Assembly: GCF_004210375.1 (NCBI RefSeq)
Contig: NC_134833.1
Coordinates: 144,204,127-144,268,126, forward strand
Direction of reading: 5' to 3'
Length of the DNA: 64,000 nucleotides
From: Tachypleus tridentatus
Lineage: Eukaryota > Arthropoda > Merostomata > Xiphosura > Limulidae
Shown here piece after piece: positions 55,901-64,000 of the stretch; position 1 is the stretch's first letter, and every line of letters starts with the position of its first letter. The notes under the pieces were generated by a model. That model made no database searches and was not told the origin of the DNA. It saw nothing but the letters and a program-made list of their open reading frames with translations. The translations under genes were made by a program, and so were the position numbers.

Positions 55901-58227
55901 TGAAAACTGGCTACCAATTAATTACTAAAGTGTAACATCAGAGAGAGAAAAGAGAGAGGTGTTTGTTTTGCTTGTTTCAATACAACATCCATTGGCTTTT
56001 GAAGTCACTTATAATTTATGTATGTGCAAAATTGTGTTCCTATTCATGCATCTACTAAATAAAAAGAACTCCATTTTAACAGTTATGTTTAGTATTTTGA
56101 TTACTTGGATCATTGGCATAACTGAAAATAGCAGTAACCAGAAACTATAGTTTTGATCAGTTGATTATTTTTATGACAGTCAATATTATCAGAATTTGAA
56201 ATAATGAATTTATGGAATAATCAAGAACATTAATAATCTGGCATACTAATTTTGATTAATTAATTTAATCAGCATTTCAATAGATTAAACTGTTCACCTC
56301 TTGTGATGATCCTTTAAAATCAGTTTGAATGTTTATCTGATCTTTTACTGACTTTAAATGTTTGTCTAGAAATACTCAATGGCTAACCATCACAAGAAGC
56401 TGTAGAAACTGTTTTGTACCTAACATTTTCCTGTAAGTTAGTAATAGTAGTCATATCGAAGAAGTTGTATATCATCACCACGACTTGCATCAGCTGATGC
56501 AGTATTTATTTGTTGCATCATTCTCAAGATCAAGCTAAGGCAAGGTAGGTTCTAAGAGGTAAAATATCCAATTCATAGGGAATATATCTTGGGGTAATTC
56601 TCATGTTTAGCATTACTAAATCTGTGCTAGTTATGAATGTTATCTTCAATGACTAGATCTTCCACCATGAGGGTAAAAAAAAAAATTAAAAAAATACAGT
56701 AAACAAATTATCACACCAGACAAGGAGTAGGGTCTGATAATTAACTAAATCAATACATATATAATCATTTACATTGAATATTGTTACATAAAATTACCAA
56801 TTAGGGTTTCAGGTTATTGCTGTTCCCAGTTATTATAATTCACTAATTAAAATGTTGTCATTATGATTTATTAAGTTTGATTGATGCAAGTTGATTTGAC
56901 TTGATTGATTAGTGTTTTCACCTATTAATTTGATAATCTAATATAAATTAGGGTTTTTGGTTATAACTATTTTTTATTATTTAAACTATCCTTCTAATCA
57001 AACTATTGCTATTATGTTTGTTTCTATGAAGCACAAAGCTATTTAATGGGTACTCTGTGTTCTGCTCATAGTGGATATTAAATACCCAGTTTTTAAACAA
57101 ATTTTTTTCTACCTATCTCATTGAAGTCTATGATAATTTGTTTAGTGAATTTGAATCATTGCTTAGCTCTAATTGACAGTTATATGTATGAAGCTGTCAT
57201 TTTGTTGTCCCAAGTGTTTTTTTTTTCCCTTTTTTTGGTTATACAGTTATAAAAACAGATTTGTTAAATGAGACTTTATCATTTTGTGTTTTTTTTTGTG
57301 TGACTTTCTATAATTTTCTGAATATTGGACATTTGTATTTTACTGTTTTCAGAATTCTACTGACGACACAGATGCTCGCTATCTTCCGGGTTCAGAACTT
57401 TGGGTGTTTGATCCTCTTGCAGAAAGATGGTAAGTTGGAGAAACTTAAGCAATTGCCATTCTTTGGGAAAGCTAAATAAACTACGTTTTTAGCATTTTAA
57501 TGTCAAAGAAAAACTGGTTTTTGTATTTCATTTACTTAAAATTTTCTATTTTTACAAATCTTTTATGTTTTTATTATGAACAGATTTCCATATTTCAATA
57601 GTTAATAGTTCAAAACTACCCTTTAGAGGCATGTGAGAAAAAAAGACTGATATTTAAAAAAAATTCAAGCTTGTAGAAAGCTAAAAGTGACTTTTTTTTT
57701 AACTTTTGAAGTGGCATGACAAATCATTTCTTTTTAATTATGTAAGTAACAATAATTAACATTGTTCTGTCTCTAATAAAATCTACTTGGGTTACAAAAA
57801 TTTAAATTTTAGCACCTAGAAAAAAATAAGTAATAGAAATTGGCTTACACAGTTTATATCATTTTTAGCTAGTAATTTTAATTAGATAAATGTTCCTGAG
57901 GTTATGGGAGTTGGCATTAACTAAGTTGGAAAACTAGGAAATCTTTATGATGTACAAGTAACTGCTTGCTATCAAACAAACTTAATATCTTTCACTTCTG
58001 CCTAGGCAGCTGAAACCATGTGAGGGTAGTGCCCCACCTGGTACCTCTGGAGCAACAGCTATTGTTGTATCTGATTCTCTTTACATCTTTGGTGGGTATC
58101 GGGACAATGGCAACACAAATGACTTGTATCGACTAGATTTGGATTCTTTAATGTGGGAGTATGTGGTTGGTGAAAATGTACCTCCAGTGCCATGTGACAA
58201 ACTGGTGGGATGGCATTATAGAGATAA
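52940..58227 (+). CDS. Kelch-repeat protein, KLHDC1/KLHDC2-like, exons 1-3 (partial)
   Basis: There are three exons. Exon 1 (52940-53038; 33 codons, phase 0) starts MAEESMFSVQPFRRTGHVAV and ends CMLVWGGYK before GTAATC. Exon 2 (57353-57429) encodes STDDTDARYLPGSELWVFDP and ends in AGATG before GTAAGT. Exon 3 (58006-58227) encodes QLKPCEGSAPPGTSGATAIV, SLYIFGGYRDNGNTNDLYRL, MWEYVVGENVPP and DKLVGWHYRDK before GTATGT. Junction phases are consistent (0, 2, 2). RTGHVAV, VWGGY, ELWVFD, YIFGGY and DKLGWY match the first kelch blades of KLHDC1/2, which are substrate receptors for CUL2 ubiquitin ligases reading C-terminal degrons. Blades 3 to the end lie beyond 64000. The 4.3 kb first intron and >5.7 kb third intron are full of repeats. 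Assignment between KLHDC1 and KLHDC2 is open. Confidence 0.88.
53039..54040. other. Intron 1, nothing recognised
   Basis: AT-rich intron sequence without repeat signature. Confidence 0.45.
54041..54319. repeat. ~139 bp tandem duplication in intron 1
   Basis: Two units (about 54041-54179 and 54180-54319), each starting CACCCTTTATTCCACTACTA and containing CCAGACATGTGCATTTTTAA, differ by an AAAT insertion and one or two substitutions. Confidence 0.92.
54810..55560 (+). mobile_element. CR1/L2-type LINE 3' fragment in intron 1
   Basis: The translation resembles CR1/L2 ORF2: VEGFDKVANNRFISNL (about 54830, the DFSKAFDxVxH block), TSFNIYKYEVMHLGYGKL (about 55150), an IYRNTGI segment (about 55335) and a LEYCVQFxSP-like stretch (about 55380). 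There are many stops. It is in the same sense as the host gene. Confidence 0.65.
55561..57009. other. Intron 1 continued, nothing recognised
   Basis: AT-rich; the ORFs at 55726 (-) and 55959 (+) have no recognisable domain. Confidence 0.4.
57010..57100 (-). repeat. SINE family B fragment
   Basis: GTTTGTTTCTATGAAGCACA, then AAGCTATTTAATGG and TCTGCTCATAGTGGATAT; the head is missing. Confidence 0.6.
57430..58005. other. Intron 2, nothing recognised
   Basis: A short AT-rich intron between GTAAGT and CCTAG. The acceptor at 58004-58005 keeps the frame, whereas the alternative CAG at 58007-58009 would create an immediate stop. Confidence 0.6.
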
Positions 58228-58254
58228 GTATGTGTTTTTCAGTTATGTTATTAC

Positions 58255-58257
<3 letters not shown>

Positions 58258-58293
<36 letters not shown>
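58258..58293 (+). repeat. (AC)n microsatellite, ~18 units
   Basis: An uninterrupted CA/AC dinucleotide run 30 bp after the exon 3 donor site. Confidence 0.97.
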
Positions 58294-58296
<3 letters not shown>

Positions 58297-58943
58297 TTTA
58301 TACTGATATATAGTTTTAATTTTATCAGTAAAATAAAAAGGCTTGAAATGTATGTTTTATAAAAAAAAAACACTTAAATTTTCATATGACATTTATATAA
58401 ATACTAAGTGTGTGTGTGTGTATAATCAAGAAGCTATAGAGTTAATTAGGTAAAAACTTAACTATTGGGATATCTCCTTCAGTTTTATATATAATGAAGT
58501 GGTGATGACCACACATGTGGGGTTATGGTTAACACTGGTTGAAAGTAGATTTCTAAAATATTTTACCTGAAACAAATAATTTAAACTTATTTGATTCTAA
58601 TTTAAATATTCAGTGAAATAGTATTAGTTTAATTTTCAAGTATTTTGAATGTAGTTACTTTTGATGAAAATGTTTTAATTTTTTTTTTAGTAACTAGATC
58701 ACACACAAAATATACCATACATTTATAGAATTGTCCAAGGGCTGCACCTATACTGTATGTAGTTACAACAATAGGCTGAATTGTTGCTATTGTAATGCCT
58801 GAAGTATAAGAAATAAAATAGATGACTTTATGGCTCTGGTAGAAATAGAATACTTTAATGTAATGGTAATAACCAAAACATGGTTAAATGTAGATGATTT
58901 CAATGACAGATTTCTTTGAAGTACATGGTTATAGGTTATTTAA

Positions 58944-60231
58944 CCATTTTGTAACAGGCTCAGTATAATATACACAAATTTGTCTACACATCTACACATG
59001 TTAAATATTTACACTATAACTTTTGATACAGCATGTGTATCTTTACAAAATTTAGTAGACGTTTAGTAAAGATTACAAGCTTTCTATACACAAAAAAATC
59101 AGATTATTTTTAATGAAATATTTTTATTACAGAATTGTTTATGAAAATAGTATGTTTTGTTACTAGTCTGAGTGCAAAGTGATTTCATATTATGATTAAA
59201 AAAAAATTTTTCATCCCAAAAATTTCAAATATTTGTACAATCTCTAAAACTTCCTAAATACATTTAAAAGGTTTGTTTTCAGTAAGACTTTATATTTTGT
59301 TATTTTATATGCTCTAATTATTTGAGGTTTGTTATTTGACCAACCTTGTAACCATCATAAAATTAGAAAATAAAAAAAATAAAGTATGCTATTTTCATGC
59401 CAGAATGATTACTTGTTATAACACCAAAATCTAAGTAGCTTAAGTCTCATAATGCTACATATGAACATATATATTTATTATTTTTATTATAATGATCTTT
59501 CAGTTACGCTTACTTAACATTACATAACTTGCAATGATGCAGTGCATGTGCAATCATCTCACCTATCCGGTAATATAAAACTGACCATTAGTCTTCCCTG
59601 TTTTGATCGTGTTTTAGTGGACTAGTATTTTGTAATATACAGTCACATTTTAATTATTATACATTATATATATATATATATATGTATGTAGATTATTACT
59701 ATTTATAAATAAGTTGTTATACTTATTTTTCTTGAAATATACAACAATAAATCAAGAAGTAAAGCAAACAATTCTCTTCTTGCTACAACCTCTGTACTTG
59801 GTTGCTGCTGGACGTAGGTTTTTAAGCCTTTTAAAATTTCATACATGAAGGACATCGAACAAAAAATTTTTTTTAGATTTTATAAATACAGTTGAATAAC
59901 CAAAGTATCTCAAAAACTACACTGATACCATGGAATTACACCATACTTTATTAAATGAGCTAACAATGAAACATCGAGCAGACTAAAGACACAACCTACC
60001 TCATTGAAATCTTGGATAAAAAAAACATGGAAGCTTTTTTAATGATTAAAATGGTGGGGAAAACCACTCTGGGGACTTTCTAAGCAGTTTATTGGTAATT
60101 CTTATGTCGTATATTGAAGTAAGCGTATATAAGAAACCATCTTGTTTGATTTGGTACATAAGCTGTTTCTCAACAAAATGTAAAACAAATGTGATGACAT
60201 TGCCTTTGACCCCTAACCCATTGTGAAAGGG
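58944..60231. mobile_element. TTAA-flanked piggyBac-like non-autonomous insertion
   Basis: The 1,288 bp segment lies between TTAA at 58940-58943 and TTAA at 60232-60235. It starts CCATTTTGTAACAGG and its complementary end starts CCCTTTCACAATGGG, a partial inverted repeat (9 of 15). Reading the LINE across it, with one TTAA, brings GYRLF next to KVRAVLIG, which aligns with CR1 endonuclease (GYxLFRKDR). TTAA target sites and CCY ends fit piggyBac. No transposase is present. Confidence 0.7.
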
Positions 60232-61107
60232 TTAATAAGGTCAGAGCAGTATTAATAGGATAGTAATGGCTCTCTATGTGAAGTATGATAATAGCTAAAG
60301 GATAATAGCAAGGAGTTTGAATCCATTTGGGTTTCTTTTTGTAGATATCAAGGAAAAAAGCTCTTAGTAAGAATTTACTATTGACCACCATAATGAATCT
60401 TATGAAAGTAATGTGAAACTTTATAGTGAGGTTAAGATTTCAGCTGTTATTGAAGTCATAATTATGGGTGGTTTTAATTTCAGCCATATTGATTGGAAAT
60501 TCTGGAGTCAAACCAAGAGGGAGGTTTCTGGAAACTTTTCAAGATGCATTTCTTCACGAATTGATGAAGGAATCTGCTAGAAACAATGCTATTTTATATT
60601 TATTGTTAAGTTCCAATATAGAAATGTTTGAGAGAGCAGAAATTAGGGAAATCCAAGTACCAATTGATCATTGCTGTATGAGACTTGATGTTTTGATTCC
60701 AAATTTCAAAAAAGAAAACTTTGAAGGAATGCAAGATTTATCTGTTGTGAATTAAGGAGCTGAATTATTTGGATACACTGAACATCTGTGGAAAATGTTT
60801 AAAGAAACATTTTTGTATACTCAAAATAAATATATTCCTTGCAGGAAGAAAAAGGTAGCTGCAAATATAAAAACTCGGTTGGCTTACAAAGGATAAAATT
60901 AATGGGAAGCATAAAAATTTATGAAATTTAAATTGACCGGTATTATAGAAGATTAAGAAAGTTTGTCATAAAAGGAGATTAGGACATCCAAAAGGATGCA
61001 TGAGAAAAATTTGTCTAAAACATAAAAATTAACAGTAAGAATTTTTTAATGTGCATTAGGGGTAAACAAAATGTTAGGATAGGGGTTGGACCCTTGACTG
61101 ATGATAA

Positions 61108-61385
61108 AAGGCTTGGCGTGGCCAGGTGGGTTAAGGCATTTTACTTGTAATCTGAGAGTTGAGGGTTCGAATCCCAGTTGTACCAAACATGCTCGCCCTT
61201 TCACCTGTGGGAGATTATAATGTGAAGGTAAATCTTGCTATTTGTTGGTAAAAGAGTAGCCCGAGAGTTGGCAGTGGGTGGTGATGACTAGTTGCCTTCT
61301 CTTCACTCTTACACTGCTAAATTAGGGATGGATAGTGCAGATAGCCCTCAAGTAGCTTTGCACGAAATTAAACAAACAAGAAAAA
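61108..61385 (+). repeat. tRNA-derived SINE, family A, inside the CR1 LINE
   Basis: Plus-strand copy with head AGGCTTGGCGTGGCCAGGTG, body and CAAACAAG tail. It is flanked by CTGATGATAAA and CTGATGATAAA (about 61097 and 61391), an 11 bp target duplication. Confidence 0.92.
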
Positions 61386-62611
61386 ACAAACTGATGATAA
61401 AGGAAGGTTTATTATCTGATGATTATGAAATGTCTGGGCTCTTAAATTCTGTTTTTTTCTAATGAAGTATTAGGCAGATGAACAAAAGAATTGCATAAAT
61501 TTGGAGCTTGTTGAAATAAAATTGGGAAGTTTAAAGAATGACAAGTCTTTTGATCCAGATTATATTTCTCCAAGAGTTTTACAGGAGGTCAGAGATTGGG
61601 TATGTGGGCCACTTACTACCATCTTTCGTAAGTCCTTGAATGATGGACAACTATCAAAAGGTTGGAAATTACCTAATGTCACTCCTATCTCCATAGGAGG
61701 TAATAGAAGTTGCCCTAATAATTAAAGGCATATTAGTGTTACATAAGTTGTGGGAAAAGTTCTAGAAAGTATGATAAAGATATTTTGCTAAGTCATTCAA
61801 CAAGGTTTAAAATTTTATTGGATAGTAAACATGGTTTCACTAAGGGAAAAATCTTACTTTGAAAATCTTTTGACATGCTTTGAAAATATTATTGCATATG
61901 GAGATGAGGGTAAGTGTGTAGATTTGATGCATCTTGATTTTTCAGAAATTATCTGACAAAATGCCACATAAAAAGCTTGTAAAGAAACTTATTTTTATAG
62001 GTTCAGAGGATAAATTAACTAATCAGATAGAAGAGTGACAAGATGGAAGAAAGTAGAGGGTTACAAATAAATTTTTCTCAAATTGGATTAATGTTGTAAG
62101 TGGTGTACCTCAGGGATCAGTATTAGGGCCATTGGTCTTTTTGGTTTACATTAATGACAGATGAAGGAATCATCAAACAATTACTTCAATTGGCTGGTGA
62201 TATTATGGTCTTGTATGTTGCTACTTTACAAGAGAACTTAGATTATTTAGTGAGTTTGGCAAATAAATGGCAGATGGGTTTTAATTATGATAAATGCAAG
62301 ACATTTTGTGCAGATTATCATAATTTGAATTATAAATATAATTTGAATGAGAATATACTTAACAATGTCGTGAAAGAAAAGGATTTTGGTACAATGATTG
62401 ATTAGTCTAAAGCCATCTTAGCAGTTAGCTGTTGCTAGTGGTAATGCAAATAGTGTTTTATGTTGTATCTACAGAAATATTGAAATCAAATCTAAAGAGA
62501 TTATAATTACATTTATTGGTCATTGGTTAGGCTAAATTGGGAATATTGTATTCACTCATGGGCTCTTTACCTTAGGAGAGACATTGAATTGTTAGAAAGG
62601 GTTGAGAGAAG

Positions 62612-63580
62612 GGTCATTCCATGTCAAATCATCCAGGGAGCTGCAGGTGACCCCCACAGAATGCCTTAAAAAATTCACATGTGCTCATCTACCCATATAA
62701 TGAAAAACTACCAAAGATTAGCTCCATATCTCCAATAGTTTCTGATTTACAGCCCTGTAAAATTTAGTTAATTTTTTGTTATTTTTGGCAAATTCATTTT
62801 TGAACAATTTTGGCTGCTTAAAGCTGCAAGAGTAATGGTGGTAGAATGCTGAATGTTGCTACACTGAATGAATTAATCTCACAGAATTCAAAAATAGTCT
62901 CAAACCAAGTTTATCTCTCTTTGGATTTTCATAGTGAGGCTGTAAAATCACCATGAAAACCCAAAATTGTAAAAAAAACTCTAAGATTTAATATGATACA
63001 AAGCTGAATTTTGTTTTCAAATTTCCTATAACATAGCAGTTGATAAATCAGCAATTGTTGTAATTAAAAGTCTGTTAGATCTCCTGTAAAAAAATTTAGT
63101 TGCATGCAATATTTTATGATTTAGCTAAAAATAGCCCTACTTCAGGCCACAGTTTGACCATGTCACTAGTTATTCAGCCTTTTCAGATTTTTACCATATA
63201 TTCTTACATCTCTGAATATGATCTACAAAAAAAAATCAGGATGGTGTTCAACCTACTTTTTGAGTTATAATTTTTAACGTAACCTCTGACCATACATTTT
63301 TTACTTGAAAAAAAACTTCAATTCAGGTGTGTTACTGTGTGCAAATATATCCATACAATTTTGAAAAAAATTATGAATCCCATTGAAATATTCTAATCAG
63401 CCTTTACCATATATTCTTACATCTCTGAACATGATCTTTAAAAAAAATCAAGGTTGTGGGCGGGGTCAGTGGGCACTGAAATTTCCTTTTTTTTATTATG
63501 GATCCTCAAAGTAAAACTTAAATAAAACAGTGAAAAACCATTCCATAGGTAAACAACCATGTCTTGAAGATTCTGAGCAG
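62612..63580. repeat. Unclassified repeat abutting the CR1 LINE
   Basis: The sequence starts GGTCATTCCATGTCAAATCA exactly where CR1 homology ends. It contains an imperfect internal direct repeat (CCATATATTCTTACATCTCT at about 63194 and 63409, each followed by GAAYATGATCT and an A run). There is no ORF and no matching inverted end in the window. It may be a non-autonomous element or a truncated unknown. Confidence 0.45.
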
Positions 63581-63584
63581 CAAT

Positions 63585-64000
63585 TATCAACACCTGCACC
63601 TCATTTTCTTATACTACATTCTCATTTGGACAAAACTTTAGGGCAAATGTCTCACTTTTCATTCATAAGGGACTAGAAGGACTTGCTGGCTCTCAAAGGT
63701 CAGTAAAGAATCTTCACTCTAGTGACATATTGGTGGAAACATCCACATTTCAACACAGTGCATTTATCTTACATTCAAAGATGATTGGGGATATACCTTT
63801 TGAGGTTACACCTCATGGTACTTTGAATTCATCATGAGGAGTTATTGTTGAGAGGAGTTTGAAGAACATCCCTGAGTCAGAGATTCTCACTGTTTTCTCC
63901 ACTTAAGGAGTTTCTACAGTGAGGCATATTTCCACTCACAAAGATGGAATTATGATGCCAACTAGCATCCTTATTCTGACATTTATATCACCACATCCAT
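63585..64000 (+). mobile_element. Jockey-like LINE ORF1 (gag-like), cut by the window edge
   Basis: The translation reads PHFLILHSHLDKTLGQMSHF, then SDILVETSTFQHSAFIL, IPFEVTPHGTLNSS, GVIVERSLKNIPESEILTVF, STVRHISTHKDGIMMPTSIL and ILTF at the end. This is the RRM-like gag domain of Jockey-group ORF1. At least one stop and two shifts are present. The rest of the element lies beyond 64000. Confidence 0.75.

Larger units (their letters stand above)
58735..62611 (+). mobile_element. CR1-like LINE with nested insertions, in intron 3
   Basis: The endonuclease begins near KIDDFMALVEIEYFNVMVIT (about 58815) and GYRLF (58930), is interrupted by a TTAA insertion, and resumes with KVRAVLIG (60236). It continues through VLISAILIGNSGV-like text (60468, the GDFNxxxIDW block) and FQDAFLHELMKESARNNAIL (60538). 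RT follows: LKNDKSFDPDYISPRVLQEV (61533), [20 protein letters not shown] (62099), LAGDIMVL (62190, where FADD should be; the first Asp is Gly), and the C-terminal RRDIELLERVERR (62573). Homology stops at 62611 where another repeat starts. A SINE sits at 61108. Stops and shifts are frequent. Confidence 0.85.

Noticed and set aside
57261-57479. 72-residue ORF
   Set aside because: It overlaps kelch exon 2 in a different frame and reads through both splice sites.

Overview
This is arthropod nuclear DNA, most likely from a horseshoe crab (Xiphosura). The basis is the very abundant ~280 bp tRNA-derived SINE (head like a Thr-tRNA with a CGT anticodon, 3' tail ending in a GTTTG-type repeat), which I recall from Limulus/Tachypleus sequence, together with arthropod-type Jockey/CR1 LINEs, AT-rich intergenic DNA and long introns. 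The species call rests on memory and could not be searched. Nothing bacterial, plasmid-like or CRISPR-like is present.

Host genes. (1) A small family of intronless alpha-1,3-fucosyltransferase (GT10) genes: one on + at 2719-3861, two on - at 28398-29561 and 33654-34796, plus the 3' stump of a fourth at 27162-27251. The catalytic domains are ~95% identical. The middle copy has an unrelated membrane anchor and stem, and about 1.1 kb of 3' flank is shared in inverted orientation between the first and second copies. The products should be type II Golgi proteins that add fucose from GDP-fucose to glycans. (2) The 5' part of a kelch-repeat gene of the KLHDC1/KLHDC2 type, with exons at 52940-53038, 57353-57429 and 58006-58227; the rest lies beyond the right edge.

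Mobile DNA fills most of the remainder. 1-14 kb: SINEs, a 668 bp TA-flanked pogo-like MITE, hammerhead-bearing Penelope-type pieces, a relic of a zinc-finger/TIR element, and a ZMYM1-like hAT transposase relic (11.2-13.4 kb). 14-19 kb: one minus-strand Jockey-like LINE in which the two RT core motifs have each become a minisatellite (14 x 60 bp over YADD; 7 x ~31 bp over PQGSxLSPLL), with three 40 bp repeats in the presumed 5' UTR. 19-24 kb: quiet AT-rich DNA, a ~0.7 kb duplicated block and a Tigger/pogo relic. 24-27 kb: a + strand LINE cut off exactly where fucosyltransferase DNA begins. 27-36 kb: the fucosyltransferase cluster. 36-52 kb: LINE, SINE, Tc1, Penelope and hAT-MITE relics, and a mobile element at ~40 kb whose ORF is preceded by a 170 bp array of in-phase 5 bp heat-shock units. 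52-64 kb: the kelch gene, whose third intron holds a CR1 LINE interrupted by a TTAA-flanked piggyBac-like insertion and a SINE.

Tandem amplification of short segments inside LINE coding regions recurs at least four times. The strongest leads are the RT-motif minisatellites, the heat-shock-element array, the anchor swap among near-identical fucosyltransferases, and the hammerhead motifs with compensatory stem I changes.
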